Below, piece by piece: positions 28,006 through 36,131 of a stretch of DNA of 64,000 bases. The notes beneath the pieces are model-generated. The model did not search any database. It saw nothing but the letters and a program-made list of their open reading frames with translations, and was not told where the DNA came from. A program made the position numbers and the translations under genes. This stretch comes from Protaetiibacter larvae (GTDB lineage Bacteria; Actinomycetota; Actinomycetes; Actinomycetales; Microbacteriaceae), in the NCBI RefSeq assembly GCF_008365275.1, contig NZ_CP043504.1:868001-932000 (forward strand), given 5' to 3'. The number at the start of each line of letters is the position of its first letter. The stretch's first letter is position 1.

Positions 28006-28484
28006 GTGCGTCGATCGAGCTCGTCGTCCCGGATGCGGAGGCGATGGAGGCGCTCGGCGCGCGCCTCGCGGCGCTGCTGCACGCGGGCGATGTCGTGCTG
28101 CTGAACGGCGAACTGGGCGCGGGCAAGACGACGCTCACCCGCGGGCTGGGTGCCGCACTGGGCGCGCGGGGCGCGATCACGAGCCCGACCTTCGTGCTCG
28201 CCCGCACCCATCCCACCGCCTCCGGGGTGCCCCTCGTGCACGTCGACGCGTACCGACTCGCCTCGGCCGCCGAGGTGGACGACCTCGACCTCGACCTGGA
28301 CGGCTCCATCACGGTCGTGGAGTGGGGTGCGGACAAGCTCGACGGCGCGATCGACTCGTGGCTCGCGCTCGACATCGAGCGCCCCCACGGGGGTGATCCC
28401 GCATCCGACGACGCGCCCCGTCACGTGCGTCTCACCCCTCACGGCCCCCGGTGGGACGGACTCCGGCTCCCGCCCGAGACATAG
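28002..28484 (+). CDS. tsaE: tRNA t6A biosynthesis ATPase TsaE
   Basis: 160 residues. Walker A LNGELGAGKTTLTRG and SPTFVLARTH, then LVHVDAYRL and TVVEWGADKLDG match YjeE/TsaE, the ATPase that cycles the TsaB-TsaD complex. GTG at 28002 overlaps the alr stop. The first gene of the tsaE-tsaB-rimI-tsaD group; its own stop codon forms part of the -10 box of tsaB. Confidence 0.94.
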   Translation: MSASIELVVPDAEAMEALGARLAALLHAGDVVLLNGELGAGKTTLTRGLGAALGARGAITSPTFVLARTHPTASGVPLVHVDAYRLASAAEVDDLDLDLDGSITVVEWGADKLDGAIDSWLALDIERPHGGDPASDDAPRHVRLTPHGPRWDGLRLPPET

Positions 28485-28487
28485 GCT
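28482..28487 (+). promoter_or_regulatory. Leaderless -10 box (TAGGCT) of tsaB
   Basis: TAGGCT overlaps the tsaE TAG stop and lies 6 nt before the tsaB GTG, suggesting an internal promoter giving a leaderless tsaB-rimI-tsaD mRNA. Confidence 0.45.
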
Positions 28488-28493
28488 GGTGCG

Positions 28494-29108
28494 GTGCTGC
28501 TGGCGATCGACACCTCCACGGGGACGAGCGTCGCGGTCGTCGACCGTGAGCGCGGGGTGCTCGCGGTGCGCACGAGCGCCGACACCCGTGGGCACGCGGA
28601 ACTGATCGGCACCTTCATCGAGGCGGTGCTCGACGAGGCGCGCGTGGTGCCCGTGCGGCTCGAGGCGGTCGCGGTCGGCATGGGACCGGGGCCGTTCACC
28701 GGGCTGCGGGTCGGCATCGCGGCCGCGCGGGTCTTCGCGCTCGGCATCGCGCGTCCCGTGCTGCCGGTCGTCTCGCACGACGCGGTCGCGTTCGGGCAGC
28801 AGGACGGGGTGCTCGTCGTGACGGATGCCCGCCGCCGCGAGCTCGCCTGGTCGCGGTACGCGGCCCCCTCATCCGACGGGCTCCCGCGACGACTCGCGGG
28901 ACCGGCCCTCGTGCTCGCTGCCGACATCGACCCGATCGCGGCCGAACCGGGCTACCGGCGCATCGACGCCGCCACGATCGACGCGGGCGCCCTGGGACGG
29001 CTCGCGCTCGCGCTGCGCGATGCGGGCGCCGAGACGGGACCCGCCGAGCCCGTCTACCTGCGCGCCCCCGACGTCACGCTCTCGGTGCCGAAGCGGGTGA
29101 GCTCGTGA
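28494..29108 (+). CDS. tsaB: tRNA t6A biosynthesis protein TsaB
   Basis: 204 residues. LLAIDTSTGTSVAVVDRE at the start and GMGPGPFTGLRVGIAAARV are the YeaZ/TsaB pattern (ASKHA fold, partner of TsaD). TsaB scaffolds TsaD in making N6-threonylcarbamoyladenosine at tRNA position 37. GTG start with the -10 box 6 nt upstream; overlaps rimI by 4 nt. Confidence 0.93.
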   Translation: MLLAIDTSTGTSVAVVDRERGVLAVRTSADTRGHAELIGTFIEAVLDEARVVPVRLEAVAVGMGPGPFTGLRVGIAAARVFALGIARPVLPVVSHDAVAFGQQDGVLVVTDARRRELAWSRYAAPSSDGLPRRLAGPALVLAADIDPIAAEPGYRRIDAATIDAGALGRLALALRDAGAETGPAEPVYLRAPDVTLSVPKRVSS

Positions 29109-29599
29109 GCTGGGAGCTGCGCGCGGCCACCGCATCCGACCTCGATGCGATCGACGCGCTCGAGCAGGCCACCTTCCCGAGTGACGCCTGGTCGCGCGAG
29201 ATGCTCGCCGACGAGCTCGGCGGTCCGCATCGCGTGTACTTCGTCGCGGTCGACGAGGCGGACGCCGTGCTCGGCTACGCGGGTCTGCTGGCCCCGCGCG
29301 GCGGTGGCCAGGGCGACATCCAGACCATCGCCGTCGCGGAGCCCGCGCGCCGTCGCGGCATCGGGGCGGCCCTGCTCGATGCCCTGGTGGCGGAGGCGCG
29401 CGCCCGCGACGCCCACGAGGTGTTCCTCGAGGTGCGCGCCGACAACCCGGGCGCCGAGGCCCTCTACGCCTCTCGCGGCTTCGCGCGCATCGGCGTGCGT
29501 CCGAACTACTACCAGCCCGACGGGGTCGACGCCGTCATCATGAAGCTCACCCTCCCGGTGGCCGAGAATCGGGCGAGCTGGTCGATTCACCATGCCTGA
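29105..29599 (+). CDS. rimI: Ribosomal-protein-alanine N-acetyltransferase RimI-like (GNAT)
   Basis: 164 residues. GNAT fold: [20 protein letters not shown] (acetyl-CoA loop), [20 protein letters not shown] and [13 protein letters not shown] match RimI. The family acetylates the N-terminus of S18 and other proteins; its place between tsaB and tsaD is conserved in actinobacteria. GTG start overlapping tsaB; overlaps tsaD by 8 nt. Confidence 0.9.
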   Translation: MSWELRAATASDLDAIDALEQATFPSDAWSREMLADELGGPHRVYFVAVDEADAVLGYAGLLAPRGGGQGDIQTIAVAEPARRRGIGAALLDALVAEARARDAHEVFLEVRADNPGAEALYASRGFARIGVRPNYYQPDGVDAVIMKLTLPVAENRASWSIHHA

Positions 29600-30680
29600 G
29601 ACGACCAGGTCGCGCGATTCCCGGGGCAGTCTCGTGCTCGGGATCGAGACGAGCTGCGACGAGACCGGGATCGGCATCGTGCGCGGCAACGAGCTGCTCG
29701 CCAACGTCATCGCCTCGTCGATGGACGAGCACGCTCGCTACGGCGGCGTCGTGCCCGAGATCGCGGCGCGCGCGCATCTCGAGGCGCTCACCCCCGCCAT
29801 CCGCGAGGCGCTCGCGACCGCCGGAGTCGCGCTCGACGAGCTCGACGCGATCGCGGTGACGAGCGGCCCGGGGCTCGCCGGGGCGCTCATGGTCGGCGTC
29901 GGCGCCGCCAAGGCGCTCGCGGTGTCGCTCGGCAAGCCGCTCTACGCCGTCAACCACCTCGTCGGGCACGTCGGGGCGGACGTGCTGCGCCACGATCCGC
30001 TCGTCGGGGAGGGCGCGCTCGAGCTGCCGACGATCGCCCTGCTCGTCTCGGGCGGGCACACCTCGCTGCTGCTCGTGCGCGACCTCGTCTCGGATGTCGA
30101 GCTGCTCGGGGAGACGATCGACGACGCCGCGGGTGAGGCCTTCGACAAGGTGGCGCGGCTCCTCGGCCTGCCCTACCCGGGAGGGCCGGAGATCGACCGG
30201 GCCGCCGCGACGGGAGACCCCGCCGCCTACCGCTTCCCCCGCGGGCTCACCGCCCCCAAGGATCTCGTGCGGCATCGCTTCGACTTCTCCTTCTCGGGGC
30301 TCAAGACCGCGGTCGCGCGCACCGTCGAGGCGTCCCGGGATGCCGGGATCGAGCCGCCGGTCGCCGACGTCGCCGCGAGCTTCCGCGAGGCCGTCGTCGA
30401 TGTGCTCGTGACGAAGGCGCTCGACGCATGCCGGGAGCTCGGGGTGCCGCGGCTGCTGCTCGGGGGCGGGGTGATCGCCAACCGGCGGCTCCGCGAGGTC
30501 GCCGCGGAGCGCTGCGCCGCCGCGGGGGTGACCCTGCGCATCCCTCCGCTCTCGCTGTGCACGGACAACGGCGCGATGATCGCCGCGCTCGCCGCCCAGC
30601 TCATCGCGGCCGGGCACGCCCCATCGGGCCTCGGCTTCGGTGCCGACTCGACGCTGCCGGTCACGACCATCCAGGCCTGA
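29592..30680 (+). CDS. tsaD: tRNA t6A threonylcarbamoyltransferase TsaD
   Basis: 362 residues. [16 protein letters not shown], metal ligands His122 and His126 in [16 protein letters not shown], and [12 protein letters not shown] with the third ligand Asp identify TsaD/Gcp. It transfers threonylcarbamoyl to A37 of ANN-decoding tRNAs. Overlaps rimI by 8 nt; last gene of the group. Confidence 0.96.
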   Translation: MPETTRSRDSRGSLVLGIETSCDETGIGIVRGNELLANVIASSMDEHARYGGVVPEIAARAHLEALTPAIREALATAGVALDELDAIAVTSGPGLAGALMVGVGAAKALAVSLGKPLYAVNHLVGHVGADVLRHDPLVGEGALELPTIALLVSGGHTSLLLVRDLVSDVELLGETIDDAAGEAFDKVARLLGLPYPGGPEIDRAAATGDPAAYRFPRGLTAPKDLVRHRFDFSFSGLKTAVARTVEASRDAGIEPPVADVAASFREAVVDVLVTKALDACRELGVPRLLLGGGVIANRRLREVAAERCAAAGVTLRIPPLSLCTDNGAMIAALAAQLIAAGHAPSGLGFGADSTLPVTTIQA

Positions 30681-30696
30681 CGGTCGCGCTCGCGGC

Positions 30697-30725
30697 TTGC
30701 CCGTCGGCCGTCCCGCTGCCAGCAT
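30697..30725 (+). promoter_or_regulatory. Candidate promoter of the first DUF4190-like gene
   Basis: TTGCCC (30697-30702), 17-nt spacer, CAGCAT (30720-30725). The block CCCGCTGC-AGCATGGCGAGG recurs before the paralogue at 31255. Confidence 0.4.
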
Positions 30726-30743
30726 GGCGAGGAAGGAGAGTGG

Positions 30744-31160
30744 ATGAGCGACCCCGTGATCCCGACGGCAGACGAGCCGCCCGTGAACCCGTACGTGGCC
30801 GCGAATCCCGCCGTCGCGCCGCCTGCGCCGCTGGCGCCGCCCGCGCCGATGCCGGCACCTCCGGCACCCGGGCTCGTGCCGTACACGGTGCACGGCCCGG
30901 CCTACGCGAGCGCAGGGCGGACGAACACGCTCGCGATCCTGTCGCTCGTGTTCTCCCTCGGGGCGATCCTGGTCAGCTTCGCGGCGATCGCGGGCGTCGT
31001 GTGCGGCCACCTCGCGCTCGCGCAGATCAAGGCGCGCGGCGAGCGCGGCAGCGGTCTCGCGATCGCGGGACTCGTCGTGGGGTACCTGTTCATCGGCATC
31101 GCGATCGTCGGGATCGCGTTCTGGCTGTGGGTGCTCACCACGGCGGGCAGCTTGTTCTGA
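30744..31160 (+). CDS. Small DUF4190-like membrane protein
   Basis: 138 residues. The first 50 are Pro/Ala-rich (cytoplasmic or disordered), followed by two hydrophobic segments (about 54-80 and 103-130) separated by GHLALAQIKARGERGSGLAIAG, the characteristic DUF4190 loop. Function unknown. AAGGAGAG precedes the ATG. Similar architecture and promoter to the next gene, suggesting duplication. Confidence 0.7.
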   Translation: MSDPVIPTADEPPVNPYVAANPAVAPPAPLAPPAPMPAPPAPGLVPYTVHGPAYASAGRTNTLAILSLVFSLGAILVSFAAIAGVVCGHLALAQIKARGERGSGLAIAGLVVGYLFIGIAIVGIAFWLWVLTTAGSLF

Positions 31161-31192
31161 GCGGGAGCGTCGCAGCGCGCTGGCCGCGTGCG

Positions 31193-31221
31193 TTGACAGC
31201 TCACGGGCCCGCTGCGAGCAT
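31193..31221 (+). promoter_or_regulatory. Candidate promoter of the second DUF4190-like gene
   Basis: TTGACA (31193-31198), 17-nt spacer, GAGCAT (31216-31221). Same CCCGCTGC-AGCATGGCGAGG block as before 30744. Confidence 0.5.
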
Positions 31222-31254
31222 GGCGAGGTCACGCCGAGGCGAAGGAGCACGCAC

Positions 31255-31728
31255 ATGACCGACCCCACATCCACCCCGTCGGAGCCCGAGGAGGCGGTCG
31301 TTCCGCCGGTTCCGCCCGCCGCGGATGCCGCCGCTCCCGCCGCACCGGAGGCTCCCGCCGCACCGGCTGCCCCCGCTGCACCGGCTGCCCCGACGGTGAA
31401 CCCCTACGCGACCACCACGCCCGCCGCGCCGTCCGCGGCCTACGCCCCCGCGGCGAAGGCGCCGGTGCTCAGCATCATCTCGCTCATCGCCGGCATCATC
31501 GGCATCGTCGGCAGCTTCATCGTCATCATCCCGGTGGTCGGCGGAGTGCTCCAGCTGTTCATCCCCGCGGCCGCGGTGGTGCTCGGCTTCATCGGCAAGG
31601 CGAAGGAGCCGGCGGCGAAGGGCTTCTGGATCACCGGCATCATCCTGGGCTTCATCGGCCTCGCGATCGGCATCGTCTCGATCATCGGCTGGCTCGGCCT
31701 GTTCGCGGTCGCGGGCAGCCGCTACTGA
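31255..31728 (+). CDS. Small Ala/Pro-rich membrane protein, DUF4190-like
   Basis: 157 residues. An N-terminal Glu/Pro/Ala-rich stretch with APAAPAAPAAP repeats (to about residue 62) precedes two or three hydrophobic helices (about 66-105 and 124-150) divided by GFIGKAKEPAAKGFWITG. Function unknown. GAAGGAG precedes the ATG. Paralogous in layout to 30744-31160 but divergent in sequence. Confidence 0.65.
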   Translation: MTDPTSTPSEPEEAVVPPVPPAADAAAPAAPEAPAAPAAPAAPAAPTVNPYATTTPAAPSAAYAPAAKAPVLSIISLIAGIIGIVGSFIVIIPVVGGVLQLFIPAAAVVLGFIGKAKEPAAKGFWITGIILGFIGLAIGIVSIIGWLGLFAVAGSRY

Positions 31729-31785
31729 GGCGCCACGGCCGGGGCGGGGTGCGTCGCGCCCCGGCCCCCGTCCCGTCGGTGAACC

Positions 31786-32961
31786 TCACACCCGGTCGGC
31801 GAGGACCGCGCTGCGTCGCCCGCCGACGCGGGTGAGGATGAGGGTCGCCGACCCCGGTCCCGACAGGCCGAGCCTCGAACGCAGGGCGGCGGGGTCGACG
31901 TCGACGCCGCGCTTCTTGATCTCCAGGGCGCCGATGCCGCGCTCGCGCAGGGCGCCACGGAGCTTGCGCTCGTCCAGGGGCAGCGCCTCGCGCACCCGGA
32001 AGGCCTGACCGAACGGTGTCGCCGGCTCCGTGTCGCTCGTAATCCAGGCGATGGTCGGGTCGATCATGCGCCCTCCGAGCTGCCGGGCGAGTTCGCCGAT
32101 GAGCCGCGCACGGATGACGGCGCCGTCCGGCTCGACGAGGTACTCGCCGAGCGGGCCCGGGTCGGCGTCGGGGCTATCGGCGGGCGCGGTGAGCTCCGCG
32201 GCTCGCCCGTCGCCGAGCAGCAGCGCGGCCCGGCCGACGCCGGCGCGCGCGACCGCGCCGCTCCACACCACGAGCTCGACGACCTCGCGGTCGACCGAGA
32301 TCCATTGCGCCTCGCTCCCCTCGGGGATCAGTTCGCGATCGATCCCCGGGCCGAGCTTGACGCCGGTCGGCCGCTCCGCGGCGAGCGCGAACACCGCGCC
32401 CAGCGGCGGCGACCAGTCGGCGGGATCGCTGAGACGGCGTCCGCCTCCCCGGCGCGCGGGGTCCAGCCAGAGCCCCTCGATGCCGTCGAGCGGCAGCGCG
32501 AGGGCGTCGCCGTGCACGACGCGCGCGTCCGGGAACGGCGCGAGGTTGAACGCGGCGAGGGCAGCGGTCGTCTCGTCCTGCTCGACGGCGAGCACGCGGA
32601 TGCCGAGGCTCGCGAGGGCGAGCGCGTCGGCGCCGATTCCGCAGCCGAGATCGGCGACGGAGGTGATGCCGGCCCGCGCGAAGCGGCCTGCGTGCTGGGC
32701 GGCGACCTGCAGGCGGGTGGCCTGCTCGAGCCCGTCGGCGGTGAACAGCATCCGGTCGGCGAAGGCGTGGAACTTGGCGCGCGCGCGGGTGCGCAGTCGC
32801 GCCTGGCTGAGCACCGCGGCCACGAGCACCGGGTCGTGGCCGGCCGCACGCAGTCGCGACACGAGACGCACGACGTCGGCACCCGCATCCACCGGCCCGA
32901 CCCCCTCGAGCAGCCGCAGACCCTCCGGCGACAGCAGGGCGCGCAACTCCTCGGGCGTCAT
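31786..32961 (-). CDS. Class I SAM-dependent methyltransferase with THUMP-like C-terminal domain
   Basis: 391 residues. SAM-binding motif VADLGCGIGADALALAS, acidic end of strand 2 (LAVEQDE), then GLWLDPARRGGGRRLSDP, which resembles RNA/rRNA methyltransferase motif IV. The C-terminal region with FRVREALPLDERKLRGALRE and GALEIKKRGVDVDPAALRSR matches the THUMP-like domain of uncharacterised actinobacterial proteins. Substrate unknown, probably RNA. Divergent from groES; TACGGT lies 6 nt upstream of its ATG. Confidence 0.75.
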   Translation of the reverse strand: MTPEELRALLSPEGLRLLEGVGPVDAGADVVRLVSRLRAAGHDPVLVAAVLSQARLRTRARAKFHAFADRMLFTADGLEQATRLQVAAQHAGRFARAGITSVADLGCGIGADALALASLGIRVLAVEQDETTAALAAFNLAPFPDARVVHGDALALPLDGIEGLWLDPARRGGGRRLSDPADWSPPLGAVFALAAERPTGVKLGPGIDRELIPEGSEAQWISVDREVVELVVWSGAVARAGVGRAALLLGDGRAAELTAPADSPDADPGPLGEYLVEPDGAVIRARLIGELARQLGGRMIDPTIAWITSDTEPATPFGQAFRVREALPLDERKLRGALRERGIGALEIKKRGVDVDPAALRSRLGLSGPGSATLILTRVGGRRSAVLADRV

Positions 32962-32967
32962 CTGCTC

Positions 32968-32973
32968 ACCGTA
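32968..32973 (-). promoter_or_regulatory. Leaderless -10 box (TACGGT) of the methyltransferase gene
   Basis: On the minus strand TACGGT is 6 nt before the ATG at 32961. Confidence 0.45.
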
Positions 32974-32976
32974 TCC

Positions 32977-33054
32977 CTGCCCAACGCTGCAGCGATGATC
33001 GGTGCACGTCCGAGATCACGCCCGCGCGTGCCGCGTCGCTGCAGCGTTGGGCAG
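32977..33054. repeat. Long-armed inverted repeat upstream of groES
   Basis: CTGCCCAACGCTGCAGCGA (32977-32995) and its exact reverse complement (33036-33054) enclose 40 nt. It lies between divergent genes, so it cannot be a terminator for either. The left arm begins 4 nt from the methyltransferase -10 box. Confidence 0.8.
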
Positions 33055-33063
33055 TCGCCCCGG

Positions 33064-33090
33064 CTGGCAGTCGGATTGAATGAGTGCTAA
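33064..33090 (+). promoter_or_regulatory. CIRCE operator 1 (HrcA site) overlapping the groES -35
   Basis: CTGGCAGTC, 9-nt spacer, GAGTGCTAA; the right half is the exact CIRCE consensus and the left half matches 6 of 9. It covers the TTGAAT -35 at 33076-33081. Confidence 0.65.
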
Positions 33091-33105
33091 CTCAAGGCCT
33101 ATAGT
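33076..33105 (+). promoter_or_regulatory. groES promoter
   Basis: TTGAAT (33076-33081), 18-nt spacer, TATAGT (33100-33105), one of the best -10 boxes in the window. The start would be at about 33112, inside the second CIRCE. Confidence 0.7.
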
Positions 33106-33109
33106 TGCT

Positions 33110-33136
33110 TTGGCACTCTCGAAGGGAGTGTGCCAA
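33110..33136 (+). promoter_or_regulatory. CIRCE operator 2 (HrcA site) at the groES transcript start
   Basis: TTGGCACTC, 9-nt spacer, GTGTGCCAA: the CIRCE spacing with one and two departures from consensus half-sites. Two operators bracket the promoter. Confidence 0.7.
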
Positions 33137-33164
33137 ACCCTGAGTCTTCAGAAAGAGGTCACAC

Positions 33165-33461
33165 GTGTCGGTCTCCATCAAGCCGCTCGAAGATCGCATC
33201 GTCATCAAGCAGGTCGAAGCCGAGCAGGTCACCGCGTCGGGTCTCGTGATCCCGGACACCGCCAAGGAGAAGCCGCAGGAGGGCGAGGTCGTCGCCGTCG
33301 GTCCCGGTCGCATCGACGACAACGGCAACCGCGTGCCCCTCGACGTCGCCGTCGGCGACAAGGTCATCTACTCGAAGTACGGCGGCACCGAGGTCAAGTT
33401 CGGTGGCGAGGACTACCTCGTGCTCTCCGCCCGCGACGTGCTGGCGGTCGTCGTCCGCTGA
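33165..33461 (+). CDS. groES: Co-chaperonin GroES
   Basis: 98 residues, usual length. [20 protein letters not shown], the mobile-loop region [18 protein letters not shown] and [16 protein letters not shown] identify GroES. GTG start after AGAAAGAGGTC. No groEL follows; a terminator-like hairpin lies about 100 nt downstream. HrcA control is indicated by two CIRCE-like sites. Confidence 0.96.
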   Translation: MSVSIKPLEDRIVIKQVEAEQVTASGLVIPDTAKEKPQEGEVVAVGPGRIDDNGNRVPLDVAVGDKVIYSKYGGTEVKFGGEDYLVLSARDVLAVVVR

Positions 33462-33564
33462 TTTCTTGGCGCTGCGATGATCCGCAGCGCGTGCGCTCGT
33501 TCGGCCCCGCGCCAGGGCCCGAACGAGCGGACATCTCAGGTGGCGACTCGTCGACATCCTGCCG

Positions 33565-33596
33565 AAAGGCCCCGAGGCTCTGCCATCGGGGCCTTT
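33565..33596 (+). terminator. Terminator after groES
   Basis: AAAGGCCCCGA (33565-33575) pairs with TCGGGGCCTTT (33586-33596), 10-nt loop, followed by CTCG. Confidence 0.75.
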
Positions 33597-33624
33597 CTCG
33601 TCACCCGGGGCTCGCACGCGCGGA

Positions 33625-33630
33625 TAGCCT
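33625..33630 (+). promoter_or_regulatory. Leaderless -10 box (TAGCCT) of rarD
   Basis: TAGCCT is 6 nt before the GTG at 33637. Confidence 0.5.
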
Positions 33631-33636
33631 CGGGGG

Positions 33637-34578
33637 GTGACCGACCCGACGCCCGTCCCCGCCCGCCGCGTCGGAGGCCAGGGCATCGGCCTCGTTTTCT
33701 CGATCTCGGCCTACGGCGTCTGGGGGTTCCTGCCCGGCTTCTTCCTGCTGCTCGCCCCGGCGAGCCCGTGGGAGATCGTCGCCTTCCGCATCCTGATGTC
33801 GCTCGTGTTCTGCGCGATCCTGCTCACCGTCACCCGCGGTTGGCGAGCGTTCCTGGAGCTCGCGCGGCAGCCTCGCGTGCTCGGCGCGATGGCGCTCGCG
33901 GGCGTGCTGATCTACATCAACTGGCAGGTGTTCGTGCTCGCCACCCTCGGCGGCCACGTCGTGGAGGGTTCACTCGGCTACTTCATCAACCCGGTCATCA
34001 CCGTCGCCCTCGGCGTGGTGCTGCTGCGTGAGCGGCTGCGGCCGCTGCAGTGGGTCGCGGTGGGCGTCTCGGTCATCGCGATCCTGGTGATCGCGCTCGG
34101 CTACGGCGCCTTCCCCTGGATCGCCCTCGCGCTCGCCCTCTCGTTCGGCTTCTACGGCTTCATCAAGAAGCGCGTGGGAGGGCAGGTGGATGCCGTGAGC
34201 GGACTCACCCTCGAGACCGTGTGGCTCACCCCGGTGGCGATCGTGCAGCTCGTCGTCACGGGCGTGACCGTCGGACTCACCTTCGGCACCGTCAGCCCCG
34301 TCCACACCCTGCTCATGGTCGCGACGGGCGTCATCACGGCGACGCCGCTGCTGCTGTTCGCGGCGGCCGCCCGCCGCCTGCCGCTCGTGGCGCTCGGCCT
34401 CACCCAGTACCTCGCACCGATCCTGCAGTTCCTCACGGGCGTGTTCCTCCTGAACGAACCCATGCCGCTCGGGCGCTGGATCGGCTTCGCGCTCGTCTGG
34501 CTCTCCCTCGTGCTGCTCACGGTCGACATGGTGCGCGCGGCCCGCGCGAGCCGCCGCGCCTCCGTCCCCGTCGCCTGA
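33637..34578 (+). CDS. rarD: EamA-family permease, RarD type
   Basis: 313 residues with about ten hydrophobic helices in two EamA repeats. GIGLVFSISAYGVWGFLPGF, SPWEIVAFRI and NWQVFVLATLGGHVVEGSLG are typical of RarD proteins. The family is annotated as drug/metabolite or chloramphenicol-sensitivity transporters; the substrate is unproven. GTG start fixed by the -10 box 6 nt upstream. Confidence 0.88.
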   Translation: MTDPTPVPARRVGGQGIGLVFSISAYGVWGFLPGFFLLLAPASPWEIVAFRILMSLVFCAILLTVTRGWRAFLELARQPRVLGAMALAGVLIYINWQVFVLATLGGHVVEGSLGYFINPVITVALGVVLLRERLRPLQWVAVGVSVIAILVIALGYGAFPWIALALALSFGFYGFIKKRVGGQVDAVSGLTLETVWLTPVAIVQLVVTGVTVGLTFGTVSPVHTLLMVATGVITATPLLLFAAAARRLPLVALGLTQYLAPILQFLTGVFLLNEPMPLGRWIGFALVWLSLVLLTVDMVRAARASRRASVPVA

Positions 34579-34586
34579 GGTCGCGG

Positions 34587-34592
34587 TAGGGT
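34587..34592 (+). promoter_or_regulatory. Candidate -10 box (TAGGGT) of the binding-protein gene
   Basis: TAGGGT lies 42 nt before the ATG at 34635, leaving a short leader with the RBS GAGGAAGGA; unlike neighbours, not leaderless. Confidence 0.4.
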
Positions 34593-34634
34593 CGCGGCGA
34601 ACCGGCCCGACCGGACGACGAGGAAGGACCCCGG

Positions 34635-35903
34635 ATGTCGCGCGAGCGCACGCCCCGCACCCGCCGCCTGCTCGCCGCCGCGGCTGTCGTCGCAGCCGCA
34701 CTCGCGGGCTGCACGGCGGCCCCCATGCCGACCCCGTCGACGCCCACCCCGACGCCGACCTCGATCCCGCCGAGCGGCGACGGGGTTCTGCGGATCGGCA
34801 CGCTCTTCCCCACCACGGGCGCCGCCGCGTTCCTCGGCGGGGCGCAGGTGGCCGGCGTCAACGCCGCCATCCGCGAGATCAACGCCGCGGGCGGCGTGTT
34901 CGGCAAGCCCGTCGAGGTGGTCAACCGCGATTCGGGCGATGCGAGCACCGAGACCGCGGAGGCCTCGTTCGCCGCGTTCCTCGAGAAGGGGGTGGATGTC
35001 GTCATCGGCCCCTCCTCGTCGGTGCTCGCGGAGCGCCTGCTGCCGAAGGCCGTCGAGGCGGGCATCCCGTTCATCTCCCCGGCCGCCACCTACCCGGGGC
35101 TCACGGAGGCGGATGCCGAGAACGTCTTCTCGCGCACCATCCCGAGCTACCCGCTCCAGGGTGTGCTGCTGGGATCGCTGCTGCCGGAGAGGAAGGCCGA
35201 GCAGGTGGCGCTCGTCGCCGCCGCCGACGGCGTCTCCGCATCGCTCGCGGCACCTCTCGAGGCGTCGCTCACGGCCAACGGCGGCGAACTGGTCGCCTCG
35301 GTCAGCGTCGCCGGCACGGCGGGGGTGGCCGCCGCCGTCGCCGAGGTCGTGAAGGCGAAGCCGGATGCCGTGGTGCTCGCCACCCCCGACAACGGCGAGC
35401 TCACCCTCGCCCTCATCACGGCGCTGAGCGCCGCGAAGCTCGGCGGCGGCGCACTCTGGCTGACCAGCCAGAACCTGGCCGACTACTCGCAGGCGCTCCC
35501 CGCCGGACTGCTGACGGGTGCCAACGGCGTGCTCGAGGGGGTGCAGCCCGACGACGCGTTCATCGCCCGGCTGCGGCAGGAGGATCCGGGTCTCGCGGAG
35601 GTGCGCTACGCCGCGGAGGCCTACGACGCGACCGTCATCGCGGCGCTCGCGGCGCTCGTCGCGGGCGACGACGGGGGCCGCTCGATCGCGCCGCAGGTGG
35701 CGAAGGCGACGCGTGACGGCATCCGCTGCACGAGCTTCGGGGAGTGCGCGGATGTGCTCGCCGACGAACCCGACATCGCCTACGAGGGAATCGCGGGTGC
35801 ACTCCGCCTCGACGATGCGGGGGATCCGACGAGCGCCAGCTATGGACTCTTCGTCTACGACGCCGCGAACCGGTACGCGCGCCAGGGCTCAGCGGTCGGT
35901 TGA
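34635..35903 (+). CDS. Branched-chain amino acid-type ABC substrate-binding lipoprotein
   Basis: 422 residues. Lipoprotein signal with lipobox ending LAGC (Cys26), a Pro/Thr-rich linker, then a periplasmic-binding type 1 domain: LRIGTLFPTTGAAAFLGGAQ, VGPSSS-like IGPSSSVLAERLL, and VVLATPDNGELTLALI. It probably captures amino acids or similar small molecules outside the membrane. It sits 228 nt before livK and may share the livHMGF permease. Distinct sequence from livK, so not a recent copy. Confidence 0.82.
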   Translation: MSRERTPRTRRLLAAAAVVAAALAGCTAAPMPTPSTPTPTPTSIPPSGDGVLRIGTLFPTTGAAAFLGGAQVAGVNAAIREINAAGGVFGKPVEVVNRDSGDASTETAEASFAAFLEKGVDVVIGPSSSVLAERLLPKAVEAGIPFISPAATYPGLTEADAENVFSRTIPSYPLQGVLLGSLLPERKAEQVALVAAADGVSASLAAPLEASLTANGGELVASVSVAGTAGVAAAVAEVVKAKPDAVVLATPDNGELTLALITALSAAKLGGGALWLTSQNLADYSQALPAGLLTGANGVLEGVQPDDAFIARLRQEDPGLAEVRYAAEAYDATVIAALAALVAGDDGGRSIAPQVAKATRDGIRCTSFGECADVLADEPDIAYEGIAGALRLDDAGDPTSASYGLFVYDAANRYARQGSAVG

Positions 35904-36131
35904 CGACACCCCGTTACGGCGGGGGAGATGTCGTAGTGCCGCGGAAATCCGGGTGAAACAAACGTCCCGTACCGTCAGGGAATCACACGCGCTCTAGTAG
36001 TGTCTCTGCAACATCGGCGCCCGCGGGAGGCGACTCCCGAAAGCCGGTGGATCGGACCCGAGACCCGTCCCGGCGCCCGGAGCGAAGTGCAAGCAAGATC
36101 CAACACACAGCCACATTGAAAGGTGAACCCC
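35904..36131 (+). promoter_or_regulatory. livK upstream region with GNRA hairpin
   Basis: A hairpin of the form CGACA-CCCC...GGGG...TGTCG follows the preceding stop (35904-35933). Further on CGGGAG/CTCCCG closes a GCGA tetraloop (36024-36039), enclosed by GGCGCC at 36016-36021 and 36072-36077. Weak -10-like TAGTAG sites occur at 35996-36001. A structured leader is possible; no known riboswitch is recognised. Confidence 0.3.
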
